From Nocardioides alpinus (GTDB lineage: Bacteria > Actinomycetota > Actinomycetes > Propionibacteriales > Nocardioidaceae), in contig NZ_FOKC01000014.1 of the NCBI RefSeq assembly GCF_900112035.1, forward strand, positions 52,467 through 116,466: DNA of 64,000 nucleotides. Direction: 5' to 3'. Numbering within the stretch: the first letter of the stretch is position 1; each line of letters starts with the position of its first letter. Below are positions 52,776 to 61,189 of the stretch, piece after piece. The translations under genes and the position numbers were made by a program. Below the pieces are notes generated by a model that saw only the letters and a program-made list of their open reading frames with translations, made no database searches and had not been told where the DNA came from.

Positions 52776-53411
52776 TCAGCTGTTGAAGGCGGCACGGCCC
52801 TGGGTCGCGGAGGTGCCGAGGTCGTTCTTCGGCAGCGCGTCGCCCGACCGGACGGCCTCCGCCCAGACGTCGGTGGTGGCCACCGCGGCGAAGTTGGAGT
52901 GCAGCAGCACCATCAGGGTCTCGTGGAGGACCTCGGCGGACACCTGGCCCTGCTCATTGGCGAGGTGGATGGCCCCCGTGGCGTCCGAGAGCACCTCCGC
53001 AGCCAGGCCGAGGCCTTCTGCGTCGACCGCCGTGGCGATGTCGCAGTTGTTGGTCATGAAGCCGACGATCGTGATCGTGTCGACCCCCTGCTCGGCCAAC
53101 CACCCCGCGACCTCGCTGCCGGCGAACACGCTGCCGTTCTGCTTCGTGGTCCGCTTCCAGGACGGCGCGATCCGCGTCTCGACGTCGGGGTGGAGCGCCC
53201 ACCCGGCCGAGCCGACGGCGAAGACAGGTGCGCCCTCGGGGTACTCGTGCTGCACCACCACGACGGGCAGCTCCTGCTCCGTGGCGAGGTCCATCGCGCG
53301 GACGACGTTGGCGAGCGACTCCTCGCGGGGCGGGTGCTGGATCTGCAGGGGGCCTTCGAAGTACTCCTGCTGGACGTCCACGACGACCAGGGCGCGACGG
53401 GGGCTGCTCAT
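52776..53411 (-). CDS. Isochorismatase-family hydrolase
   Basis: A 211-residue cysteine hydrolase: RALVVVDVQQEYFEGPL with the catalytic aspartate, a lysine in RIAPSWKRTTKQ, and the nucleophile in FMTNNCDIATAVDAEGLG. Acts on amides, pterin-like or isochorismate-type substrates; not specified. AGGAGA precedes the ATG. Convergent with the epimerase. Confidence 0.94.
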   Translation of the reverse strand: MSSPRRALVVVDVQQEYFEGPLQIQHPPREESLANVVRAMDLATEQELPVVVVQHEYPEGAPVFAVGSAGWALHPDVETRIAPSWKRTTKQNGSVFAGSEVAGWLAEQGVDTITIVGFMTNNCDIATAVDAEGLGLAAEVLSDATGAIHLANEQGQVSAEVLHETLMVLLHSNFAAVATTDVWAEAVRSGDALPKNDLGTSATQGRAAFNS

Positions 53412-53712
53412 GACGGATCTCCTCGGTGGGTGGGTCGATCAGGAAGAGCCTGTCCTACGGCTGGTGAGACGACAGGAGTCAGGCCTGCTGGCCCAGCGCG
53501 AAGTGGACGTTGCCTTCCCTCCCACGACAGGGACCGTCCGCCTGGGTGGCGCTGCGGAGGGCGGAGATCGCCGGGTCGGTCGTCGCACGCAAACCCGGGC
53601 GCGTACGACGTACGCGAAAAAAGTTCGTGCCCTCCTGCATCCGACGGGCCCCTGGCCGGGGAGAAGGGAGTAACGGGCGGACCCCGGCCGCCCACTGAGG
53701 AAGGGATGTCAC
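53412..53712. other. Intergenic region with inverted repeat and A6 tract
   Basis: About 300 bp with no convincing gene. It holds a GCGTAC/GTACGC inverted repeat at 53601-53615, GAAAAAAG directly after it, and GAGGAAGGGA before the small secreted protein. The 53607-53624 stretch (GACGTACGCGAAAAAAGT) is 16/18 identical to 43354-43371. Antisense frames in it are shadows. Confidence 0.5.
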
Positions 53713-53931
53713 ATGAAGCGCATTCTCGCCGCCAGCTCCATCGCTGCCTTCGCGCTCGTCGGCCTCGCCGGCACCGCGAACGCCGCACCGTCCGACGCCG
53801 CGTGCTTCGGACAGGTCCACAAGACCATCAACACCGAGGGCGCCCTCGGCTTCACCAACGTCGGTGACGTGGTGAAGGCGATCGGCGGCCAGGGCAAGAA
53901 CGAGACGGCCAGGGGCATCTGCGCCGGCTAG
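53713..53931 (+). CDS. Small secreted protein of unknown function
   Basis: A 72-residue protein with a signal peptide (about 1-24, cleavage after ANA) and a 48-residue mature part, CFGQVHKTINTEGALGFTNV and onward, ending ARGICAG; two cysteines could form one disulfide. A GAGGAAGGGA site lies before the ATG. Small secreted actinobacterial proteins with this FGQxHKTIN-like core exist, but none with a known function that I recall. Followed by a strong terminator, so it is a monocistronic unit. Confidence 0.82.
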   Translation: MKRILAASSIAAFALVGLAGTANAAPSDAACFGQVHKTINTEGALGFTNVGDVVKAIGGQGKNETARGICAG

Positions 53932-53952
53932 GTCCTCCTCGCCCTCACAGCG

Positions 53953-53990
53953 CTGCCGCGGCCCGGATCATCAGCACCGGGCCGCGGCAG
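53953..53990. terminator. Bidirectional terminator, 14-bp perfect stem
   Basis: CTGCCGCGGCCCGG (53953-53966) and its exact complement (53977-53990) with a 10-nt loop, between the secreted-protein gene and the convergent PRISE-like gene. Confidence 0.85.
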
Positions 53991-53999
53991 TCCTCGCGC

Positions 54000-55085
54000 T
54001 CACGGGATGACGCGTGCGTCGCGGTACTGCTGGGCGTAGTCGAAGAATGTCGCCCTCGTGTCGCGGGTCGCGGAGAAGCCGGCAGTGCGGCTCTTGTTCA
54101 TGTCGGTCACGACCTCCATCTCCCGGCCGAGGTCGGCGTCGGAGTGCCACCACGAGGCGACGCGCGACAGGTCCGGCTCGACGAGGCCGTGCGTGGCCGC
54201 GAGCTCGCGCCACACCGGCTCCATGCCGGCCATCGACGCCTCCAGCGTGCGCGGCGCTCCGGCGTACCCCTCCCACTCGAGGTCGAACCACGCCGCGACC
54301 TGGGGCCACAGCCAGCGCCACCGGAAGACGTCGCCGTTGGCGGTGTTGAACGCCTGGTCCTGACCGGCGGGAGCCTGCGCCGCCCACAGCATCTGCTCGG
54401 CGAGGAGGTCGGCGTCGGTGACGTCGGTGAGCCCGTTCCACTGCGTCTCCGACCCGGGGAAGACGAACGGCAGCCCGCGGTCCTTGCACAGTGACGCGTA
54501 GGCGCACAGCGTGGCGACCATGTTCATCGCGTTCCCGGTGGCGAAGCCGAACACGGTGTGCGAGCGGTGCACGCTCCAGGTGAACCCGTCCCGCTCGGCG
54601 GCGGCGAAGAGCTCGTCCTCCTGCGCGTAGTAGAAGTTGGGGTAGGGCAGCCGCTCCTCGTCCTCGTGGAAGGGAGTATCGGGCATCTCGCCCTGGCCGT
54701 AGGCCTCGAACGGGCCGAGGTAGTGCTTGAGCCCGGTCATCAGCGCGACGTGCTTCAGCGACCCGCCCGGCGACAACGCTGCGAGCAGGTCGCGCACCGC
54801 TCCCCCGTTGACCCGGATGTTCTCCGCCTCGGTGTCCATCCGGGTCCACGCCGTGATCGCCACGAAGTCGGGTCGGACATCCGCGAGCGCCTGCGTCAGG
54901 CCGGCGGGGTCACTGAGGTCCGCGCGGACCGGGCGTACGTCCGGGTGCGGCGTCGTGCCGCTCCGCGAGAGCCCGTACGTCTCCCAACCGGCGTCGACGA
55001 GTCGGCGAGCGACGGACTGCCCGACGATCCCGGTGGCTCCCACGACCAGTGCACGGCCGGGGGTGGTGGTCGGTCTGGCAGTCAC
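54000..55085 (-). CDS. PRISE-like NAD(P)-dependent reductase
   Basis: A 361-residue extended SDR of the progesterone-5-beta-reductase/iridoid-synthase-like (PRISE) group. VVGATGIVGQSVARRL, WETYGLSRSG, and HVALMTGLKHYLGPFEAYGQ with the catalytic lysine, then YAQEDELFAAAERDG with the tyrosine-region. Such enzymes reduce enones; bacterial roles unclear. Overlaps the msrB stop (GTGA). Confidence 0.9.
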   Translation of the reverse strand: MTARPTTTPGRALVVGATGIVGQSVARRLVDAGWETYGLSRSGTTPHPDVRPVRADLSDPAGLTQALADVRPDFVAITAWTRMDTEAENIRVNGGAVRDLLAALSPGGSLKHVALMTGLKHYLGPFEAYGQGEMPDTPFHEDEERLPYPNFYYAQEDELFAAAERDGFTWSVHRSHTVFGFATGNAMNMVATLCAYASLCKDRGLPFVFPGSETQWNGLTDVTDADLLAEQMLWAAQAPAGQDQAFNTANGDVFRWRWLWPQVAAWFDLEWEGYAGAPRTLEASMAGMEPVWRELAATHGLVEPDLSRVASWWHSDADLGREMEVVTDMNKSRTAGFSATRDTRATFFDYAQQYRDARVIP

Positions 55086-55531
55086 GAGGTTCTTCCGTTC
55101 GGATCAGTTGAGGTCTCGTCGAGCGTGAGTGCGGCGCCGTTGATGCACCAGCGCTGCCCGGTGGGCCGCGGACCGTCCCCGAAGACGTGACCCAGGTGGC
55201 CCCCGCACCGCGCGCACGTGGCCTCGCGTCGCGGGACGAGCAGCTTGAAGTCCGTGCGGACCTCCACGGCGTCGCGCGCCGCGGGGTCCGAGAAGCTGGG
55301 CCAGCCAGTCCCGGAGTCGAACTGGTCCTCCGCACGGAACAGCTCGGCCTCGCAGCCCGCGCACCGGTAGACGCCGTCCGCTCCCGCGGTCGGGTGCGCG
55401 TACGGGCTGCTCCCGGGCGCCTCGGTGCCCGAGCGACGGAGCACGCGGTAGGCCTCCGGGCCCAGACGCGCCTGCCACTCAGCGTCCGTGTGCACTACCT
55501 CGGGATCGGGTCGGCGACGTCGCGTGAACAT
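55082..55531 (-). CDS. msrB: Peptide-methionine (R)-S-oxide reductase
   Basis: A 149-residue MsrB: CAGCEAELF and CARCGGHLGHVFGDGP give the two CxxC zinc pairs, GTGWPSFSDP and RWCINGAALTLDE the active site with the catalytic cysteine. It repairs R-methionine sulfoxide. Starts leaderless with leftward TAGGCT (55538-55543) six bases upstream. First gene with the PRISE-like reductase. Confidence 0.95.
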   Translation of the reverse strand: MFTRRRRPDPEVVHTDAEWQARLGPEAYRVLRRSGTEAPGSSPYAHPTAGADGVYRCAGCEAELFRAEDQFDSGTGWPSFSDPAARDAVEVRTDFKLLVPRREATCARCGGHLGHVFGDGPRPTGQRWCINGAALTLDETSTDPNGRTS

Positions 55532-55537
55532 GCGACC

Positions 55538-55543
55538 AGCCTA
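55538..55543 (-). promoter_or_regulatory. -10 element of leaderless promoter for msrB
   Basis: Leftward TAGGCT, six bases before ATG 55531. It overlaps the end of the upstream MFS gene at 55541. Confidence 0.55.
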
Positions 55544-56770
55544 GGGAGCGGGTCCTGACCTCCGGGTCGCGCTGACGGCGTACCGCTGCAGTCCCAGCGG
55601 GAGGGTCGAGAGCGCGATCGCACCCGCGATCAGGAAGGCAGTGGCGAAGCTCGTGAGCTCGGCCACGACGCCCACGGCCACGGAGCCGAGCGCCGTCCCT
55701 GCGTCGAAGCCGATGTTCCACACGGCGCTCGCGCGGTTGTGGTGTCGACGTGGGACGGCTGCGAAGGAGATCACGAGCGTCAGGTTCTGCAGTGCTCCGT
55801 AGCAGAGCCCGATCAGGAGCATCGCCGCCAGGAACGAGCCGGCCCGGACGCTGCCGGAGGTCGCGACCGACCACGACACGAGCGCCATCCCGACCCCGGT
55901 GAGGAGGATCAGCGGCACCAGGAAGGGCTGAGCGCCGTGACGATCCGCGAGCACCCCGACGCGCCACCGGCTGAGCGCAGCAGCCAGGCCCATCAGGAGG
56001 AGGCCACCGGCCGCGACCGCGGGTCGGTCGACCACCTGGGGCGTGAACGTGATGACCGCCCCGCCCGCCAGCGTGACAGCCAGCAGCATCAGCATCGGTC
56101 GCAGCAGCTGCCGGAAGGCGGCGGCTTCGGAGTCGTGTGGGCCGGGTGGGTCGACCGGGTCGGTCGACCCGGCCACGCGCGGGTGCAGGTCCGGTGCACC
56201 GAGATGGAGCGTCGACGCGAGTCGGAGTGCCGCTGGGATGCCGACCAGCGGCAGGGCGCTCAGCGCGAACGCCACCCAGTAGCCGATGCTCTCGGCGATC
56301 CACGGTCCCGCGGGGAGGAGGACGAGGTTGGGCACCGCGACGGCCAGGCCGTACGCCCCGATCGCCTCTCCACGACGCTCCTCGCCCACCAGGGCGGCGA
56401 CGGCGGCACTCCCGGTGACCGTCAGGACGCCGAACCCCACTCCCCGGACTGCGGAGAGCGCCAGGATCACGCCGAGGTCGTCGCTGAGCGACAGCAGGAC
56501 TCCCGGAGCACCCAGCAGTACCAGTCCGACGGTGAGCACCGGTCCCCAGCCGAAGCGGTGCAGCGCCCGCGGGACGAAGAGCTGGGTCAGCACCGTGAAC
56601 AGCAGCAGCACGCCGTTGACGAGCCCGGAGCCGGCCGTGCCCGCGCCGCCCTCGACCGCCCACAGCGGAGCGACGGTGAGCAGCACCGCGTACCCGGAGA
56701 ATCCGGCGCACGTCATCAGCGACAGCGACGCCATCCCCGGCTGGCGCCAGATCGGACCCCGCGCACTCAC
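55541..56770 (-). CDS. MFS transporter
   Basis: A 409-residue major facilitator with twelve hydrophobic helices; RALHRFGWGPVLTVGLVLLG and WRVGVLADRHGAQPFLVP show the repeated cytoplasmic loop motif. Substrate unknown. GTG start with leftward TAGGCT (56778-56783) seven bases upstream. It reads toward msrB but has its own promoter. Confidence 0.9.
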   Translation of the reverse strand: MSARGPIWRQPGMASLSLMTCAGFSGYAVLLTVAPLWAVEGGAGTAGSGLVNGVLLLFTVLTQLFVPRALHRFGWGPVLTVGLVLLGAPGVLLSLSDDLGVILALSAVRGVGFGVLTVTGSAAVAALVGEERRGEAIGAYGLAVAVPNLVLLPAGPWIAESIGYWVAFALSALPLVGIPAALRLASTLHLGAPDLHPRVAGSTDPVDPPGPHDSEAAAFRQLLRPMLMLLAVTLAGGAVITFTPQVVDRPAVAAGGLLLMGLAAALSRWRVGVLADRHGAQPFLVPLILLTGVGMALVSWSVATSGSVRAGSFLAAMLLIGLCYGALQNLTLVISFAAVPRRHHNRASAVWNIGFDAGTALGSVAVGVVAELTSFATAFLIAGAIALSTLPLGLQRYAVSATRRSGPAP

Positions 56771-56777
56771 GTGCCGG

Positions 56778-56783
56778 AGCCTA
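56778..56783 (-). promoter_or_regulatory. -10 element of leaderless promoter for the second MFS gene
   Basis: Leftward TAGGCT, seven bases before GTG 56770. Confidence 0.55.
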
Positions 56784-56874
56784 ACGGCGCGTCGGGGCGC
56801 GCTGGCGCCCGGTGCATGGCGATCGCCAGGCGGGGAACGGGATGACAGCCATCCACCAGCGAGGGGACGAGTCC

Positions 56875-57195
56875 ATGACCAGCCCGGACGACACGACAGC
56901 CACACCCGCATCCGAACCCGCATCCGTATCCGAGGAGCGACGGTCGACACCGAACGCGTCCGGCCCCGAGGGAGCAGCGGGGGGCATGGGTTCGAGCAGC
57001 GAGTGGGTCGGTCCCACCGGCAGGGGCCAGGTGGGGGCCGACGGCCTCCGGGACACCACCGCGCTCGACACCCCGGCAGAGGCACCGCCGGAGCAGAGCG
57101 CGGGCGGCGAGGAACCGCAGCCGGACGGTCGGGAGCCCAAGGCGGGCTATCCCCGGTCGGACCCGCGGCACGAGGACAAGCCCTACCGTCCCTGA
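56875..57195 (+). CDS. Small disordered hypothetical protein
   Basis: A 106-residue, very polar, Pro/Ser/Gly/Glu-rich protein, MTSPDDTTATPASEPASVSE and onward; it ends PRSDPRHEDKPYRP. No fold or helix is predicted by eye. GAGGGGACGA precedes the ATG. It is 66 bp before the amidotransferase and may be its leader gene or a separate small gene. Low-complexity high-GC DNA also yields such frames by chance. Confidence 0.5.
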   Translation: MTSPDDTTATPASEPASVSEERRSTPNASGPEGAAGGMGSSSEWVGPTGRGQVGADGLRDTTALDTPAEAPPEQSAGGEEPQPDGREPKAGYPRSDPRHEDKPYRP

Positions 57196-57261
57196 GCCCG
57201 ATCGTCGGGGAGCTCGGACCATAGGGTGGCGACGCCACACCCCCACCCGTGAAGGACACCC

Positions 57262-58212
57262 ATGTGCCGAGTGCTCGCCTACATCGGGCCAGAAGTTCCC
57301 CTCGAGAGCCTGCTGCTGACGCCGTCGAACAGCCTCGTCAACCAGGCACTCGACCCTGAGCACTACCCGGACCTCCACCTGGCCGGCTGGGGATTCGGCG
57401 CCTGGAGCCAGCACCTGCTCAAGCCGGAGGACCCCTTCATCTACCACCGGCCCATGGCCGCGTTCAACGACGACAACGCCACCCGGATGATCCCGAGCCT
57501 CCAGGCCAGCACGGTGTTGGGCCACGTGCGCGCGGCCAGCTATGACTCGAAGGTCGTCATGGTCGACGAGAACTGCCACCCCTTCTCCTTCGACGAGACG
57601 CCCTGGATCATGGCCCAGAACGGCGACCTGCCGAGCTGGATGCTCCTCCAGCGAGAGCTGCTGCAGCACTGCGAGGACAGGTACCTCAAGCAGATGCGGG
57701 GCACGACGGACACGGAGTTCCTCTACGTGCTCCTGCTGTCCCTGCTCGAGGGCGACGGCGACGAGGACGTCCAGCGGGCGGTAGAGGAGATGGTCCGTCT
57801 CATCGCCCGCGCGATGGAGGACCTCGACCTCCCAGCCCTGACCAAGTTGAAGATGGCCCTGGTGTCTCCGAACCGGATCATCGGCGTCAACGTCGGTCTC
57901 GGGCACCACGGCGAGACCGACCCGGCCGGGGACTGGAAGGAGCTGCGGGAGTCGGGGCCGGGCACCGACGACTACGCCCTCTCGATGCTGCTGGAGCCGA
58001 TGCACCTGCTGCTGGGTCGCCACGTCCCGGGCGACGACACGTCGTACGACTTCGAGGCGTGCGACGAGAACGAGGCGACCGTCGCCATGTTCGCCTCCGA
58101 GCCCCTGACGGAGGACGAGGACGGCTGGTCGTCCGTCGAGTTCGGCGAGATCGTGTTCCTCGAGAAGGCGGACGAGCGCGTCACCCGGCGGGTCGACCGG
58201 TTGAAGGTCTGA
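57262..58212 (+). CDS. Class II glutamine amidotransferase-like protein
   Basis: A 316-residue Ntn hydrolase: N-terminal MCRVLAYIGPEVPLESLLL provides Cys2 as nucleophile, GWGFGAWS and TVLGHVRAAS plus MAQNGDLPSW the glutamine-binding loops. It resembles EgtC-like and stand-alone GATase II proteins, whose acceptor is unknown; a peptidase-like role is possible. GTGAAGGACACCC precedes the ATG. GC content at third positions is lower than the neighbours'. Confidence 0.9.
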   Translation: MCRVLAYIGPEVPLESLLLTPSNSLVNQALDPEHYPDLHLAGWGFGAWSQHLLKPEDPFIYHRPMAAFNDDNATRMIPSLQASTVLGHVRAASYDSKVVMVDENCHPFSFDETPWIMAQNGDLPSWMLLQRELLQHCEDRYLKQMRGTTDTEFLYVLLLSLLEGDGDEDVQRAVEEMVRLIARAMEDLDLPALTKLKMALVSPNRIIGVNVGLGHHGETDPAGDWKELRESGPGTDDYALSMLLEPMHLLLGRHVPGDDTSYDFEACDENEATVAMFASEPLTEDEDGWSSVEFGEIVFLEKADERVTRRVDRLKV

Positions 58213-58281
58213 GCACTGGGAGGCTGGCTCGACCCTCTCCACAGGCCCGGCGTCGTGATGGCTGATGTCGGTGGTCATCGG

Positions 58282-58302
58282 TAGAATCGAACACATGATC
58301 GA
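58282..58302 (+). promoter_or_regulatory. -10 element and LexA/SOS box over the DUF222-HNH start
   Basis: TAGAAT (58282-58287) is seven bases before the ATG at 58295. TCGAACACATGATCGA (58287-58302) differs at one base from the actinobacterial SOS box TCGAACACATGTTCGA and covers the start codon, so LexA binding would block a leaderless transcript. Confidence 0.75.
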
Positions 58303-59773
58303 TGACCTGACAGACCTCGAACCGGCCGGGCTCCTGGCCCGAGCCGGCGAGGCTGTGCAGGCCCGTCGACAGGCGGAAGTCCACGATCTCGAGGTGCTTG
58401 CGCAGTGGGCCGTCGTGCACTCCTGCGACCCGACCGAGGGTCCTGACGGTGCGGTGGCGCGGCGTCTGGGCAACGTGCTGGTCCAGGTCGGCGGCGACGG
58501 CACCCCCGGCGTGCAGGACTTCTGCCTCGGCGAGATCGCTCTGGCCCGCGGCACCGGTGTGATGGCGTCTCGCAACGCTCTCGCCGACGTCCTCGACCTC
58601 CAGCACCGCCTCCCGCTGACGTGGGCGGTCTGCCTTCGCGGGGAGTGCGACGTCTGGATCGCGCGGCGCATCGCGAAGCTCTCGCGCCACCTGGACGCCG
58701 ACAAGGTTCGTCTGGTCGACTCCGCGATGTCACGGATGGTCGCCACCGAAGCATCCGGCCGCGTCCTGGCGGTCGCCGAGGCCAAGATCATCGAGGCCGA
58801 CCCCGCCCTGCACGACGAGAAGTGCGAGGCCGAACGCCGCGCCCGGTTCGCCCGACTCGGCCGCACCGACGAGTACGGCCTGCGGATGCTCATCGCCCGC
58901 CTCGACGCCGGCGATGCAGTTGCGGTCGAGGCCACCCTGTGCCGGGTTGCGGAGATCATCGCCCCGCGCCATCCCGACGCCAGCCCCGACGAGCTCCGGG
59001 CCCTCGCGTTCGCTTGGCTCGCACGCCCCGCCGAGCTCTTCACGCTGCTCCTCGAACACACCACCCGTGACACAGACCCCGAGCCCGATGCAGCGTCCGA
59101 CCCAGAGCTGGACCTCGACACGGACCCCGATGAGCCGGAGCCGCAGCCGGCACCGATGTCACGTGCGCTCGCGTTCCCAGCCGACCTCCTCGACAAGCTC
59201 CGCGACCTCGACCTCACACCCCTCACGCCCAAGGCCGTGCTCCACGTCCACCTCCACGAAGCCGCGCTCCACGGGGAGGACGGCGTGGCTCGGGCCGAGG
59301 GCTTCGGACCCCTCACCCTCACCAGGCTCACCGAGCTCCTCGCCCGATCTGTCGTGAAGGTCCAGCCCGTCAAGGACCTCTCCGACCGGGTCCGCTACAC
59401 CGCCTACGAACACCCCGAGACGCTGCGCGACCAGGTCCACCTCATCACCGGCGGCGACTACTGGCCCTACGCCACCTCCACCAGCCGCCACGTCGACCTC
59501 GACCACCCCACGCCTTTCGACCGCGGCTCTGGTCGAGAACCCCCGCCGGGCCAGACCGGCTCCCACAACTGCGGCCCGCTGGGCCGACGACACCACCGCT
59601 GGAAGACCCACGCGGGCTACCAGTCACGCCAGTGCGGCGAAGGCCGCTACGTCTGGCTCACACCCCACGGCCTGGGGTTCCTCGTCGACCACACCGGCAC
59701 TCACCGCATCCACCCCGAAAAAGCTCGGCTGATCCTCGAAGCCCCAGCCGGAGTCGACATCTACCCAGCCTGA
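58295..59773 (+). CDS. DUF222-HNH (13E12-type) protein
   Basis: A 492-residue protein. The N-terminal 300 residues are the DUF222 helical region, then an acidic linker (DPEPDAASDPELDLDTDPDE), then an HNH segment: RHVDLDHPTPFD and LGRRHHRWKTHAGY. The usual CxxC zinc ligands before the HNH motif are missing (the sequence reads GGDYWPYATSTSRHVD). ATG 58295 is chosen over 58265 because of the promoter and SOS box. Multi-copy in many actinobacteria; linked to mobile or DNA-damage functions, role unknown. Confidence 0.9.
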   Translation: MIDDLTDLEPAGLLARAGEAVQARRQAEVHDLEVLAQWAVVHSCDPTEGPDGAVARRLGNVLVQVGGDGTPGVQDFCLGEIALARGTGVMASRNALADVLDLQHRLPLTWAVCLRGECDVWIARRIAKLSRHLDADKVRLVDSAMSRMVATEASGRVLAVAEAKIIEADPALHDEKCEAERRARFARLGRTDEYGLRMLIARLDAGDAVAVEATLCRVAEIIAPRHPDASPDELRALAFAWLARPAELFTLLLEHTTRDTDPEPDAASDPELDLDTDPDEPEPQPAPMSRALAFPADLLDKLRDLDLTPLTPKAVLHVHLHEAALHGEDGVARAEGFGPLTLTRLTELLARSVVKVQPVKDLSDRVRYTAYEHPETLRDQVHLITGGDYWPYATSTSRHVDLDHPTPFDRGSGREPPPGQTGSHNCGPLGRRHHRWKTHAGYQSRQCGEGRYVWLTPHGLGFLVDHTGTHRIHPEKARLILEAPAGVDIYPA

Positions 59774-60102
59774 AGTCCGCCAGCCGGGCGCACCATCCGC
59801 AGCCTGAGGCGATCGCGGCGGAATGGGACGCATCCTGAAGGCGGCGGCGGCTGCAACCCGCTGGATGCGGCTACGGCACTGCTGGTTACGCCCAGATGCC
59901 ACGAGACACATGCACCGTCGTGACCGAGGTAGGCAGTCCCGGGCTCTGCGGCGAGGCGTCGAGCCCGCTGGTCAGATCATTCATGGGCGACGACACGTGT
60001 TGCGGCTAGGGTCGAGGTGTGTGCGGCATCCGGGTTCCACATGAGGTGCGCGAACTCCGCGACGACTCGGGTCTGGCGCATCGCACACGGAAGTAGGTCG
60101 CA
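59774..60102. other. Gene-free stretch, slightly lower GC
   Basis: About 330 bp. I see no convincing gene, tRNA or repeat; a frame at 59823-60044 has an Arg-rich product with atypical composition and no ribosome-binding site. Base composition is less GC-rich than around it, as if the region were a decayed or foreign segment. Confidence 0.5.
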
Positions 60103-60342
60103 ATGACCGACGACAAGCACGACACCATGGCTCACCTTGCAGCTGGAGCGTTGGGGCTCCCGGCACCGGGCTGCCCCGGCTGCAACGAGACCTTCACCCG
60201 ACGAGAGCACCTCACGCACGATGTCGTCATGGCGGGCGCCGAGGCCGACCTCGCCATGGAGACCGTGTCCTCGACGTCCGCCAAGAATCCGGGGTGGGAC
60301 ATGGAGGAGCTGCTGACCACGAGTGAGTGGGCTGCCCGGTGA
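60103..60342 (+). CDS. Possible small hypothetical protein
   Basis: A 79-residue acidic protein, MTDDKHDTMAHLAAGALGLP, containing GCPGCNETF (CxxC). Only weak purine-rich sequence precedes the ATG. Composition is plausible but no family is recognised. It sits between the DUF222 gene and a hydrolase in lower-GC DNA. Confidence 0.45.
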   Translation: MTDDKHDTMAHLAAGALGLPAPGCPGCNETFTRREHLTHDVVMAGAEADLAMETVSSTSAKNPGWDMEELLTTSEWAAR

Positions 60343-60399
60343 GCACGGGTGGCTCGTTCTGGGCCTCTGCTACTCCTTCGATGAAGCGGTGAGTCACGC

Positions 60400-61068
60400 A
60401 TGGCGACGTTCGTCCTGATCCACGGTGGCGGTTCGACCGCTTGGGACTGGCACCGGGTCTCTCCGCTTTTCGAAAGTGCCGGCCACCATGTGGTGGCGGT
60501 CGACCTGCCGATCGAGGACGCCCGCTCGGGGCTCGAGGAATATGTCAGCGTCGTGACGGCTGCCGTCGGTGACCGACGTGATGTCATTGTGGTCGGCCAC
60601 TCGCTCGGAGGTTTCACCGCACCGCTGGTCCGCGATGCGTTGCAGGCAGAGGGACTGGTCTACCTGGCGGGGATGATCCCGTCGCCCGGTGAGGCGTTCG
60701 TCGATTGGTGGACCAACACCGGCCACCATCTGGAGGACGTCGACGCAGATCCGGCTGTGACGTTCTTCGACGATGTCCCGGCGGCCCTGGCCGATGGGGC
60801 GCGGTCACGGGGACGTGACCAGAAGGGCGAGTGGATGTCGAGCCCATGGCCCGGCGAGCGACACCACCCCGCGACCACCAGGGCGATCCTTGCCACCGGC
60901 GACCGGTTCTTCCCGGCACCGTTCATGCGGCGACACATCAGCGACCGCCTCGGCATCGAGCCGATCGAGATCCCGGGAGGCCACTACGCCCCGTTGAGCC
61001 AACCGAACGCGGTCGCAGCCGCGCTGCTCCACTTCGCCGGTGAGATCACCGCACAGCGGGACGCCTGA
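60400..61068 (+). CDS. Alpha/beta hydrolase
   Basis: A 222-residue hydrolase: ATFVLIHGGGSTAWDWHRVS start with the oxyanion HGGG, nucleophile VGHSLGGFTA, and a histidine in IPGGHYAPLS; it resembles the EstC/pyrethroid-hydrolase-like small esterases. Substrate not known. Codon use is less GC-biased than in nearby genes. Confidence 0.88.
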   Translation: MATFVLIHGGGSTAWDWHRVSPLFESAGHHVVAVDLPIEDARSGLEEYVSVVTAAVGDRRDVIVVGHSLGGFTAPLVRDALQAEGLVYLAGMIPSPGEAFVDWWTNTGHHLEDVDADPAVTFFDDVPAALADGARSRGRDQKGEWMSSPWPGERHHPATTRAILATGDRFFPAPFMRRHISDRLGIEPIEIPGGHYAPLSQPNAVAAALLHFAGEITAQRDA

Positions 61069-61189
61069 GGAATCACATTCGCTGTTCAGAGCGACGATGT
61101 CACCGGACGGGGACAAACCTTCGTCCACCTTGCGGAGGCACCATCCTGGGTGCTGTGTCGCGGTGGAGTGGCGCGATGAAGGCGGTGCT

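Noticed and set aside
56767..59373. An 868-codon leftward frame opposite the amidotransferase and DUF222 genes.
   Set aside because: Ser/Arg-rich shadow of well-supported rightward genes; high-GC DNA keeps antisense frames open.
59823..60044. A 73-codon frame after the DUF222 gene.
   Set aside because: No ribosome-binding site or leaderless promoter, Arg/His-rich composition, no recognisable pattern.
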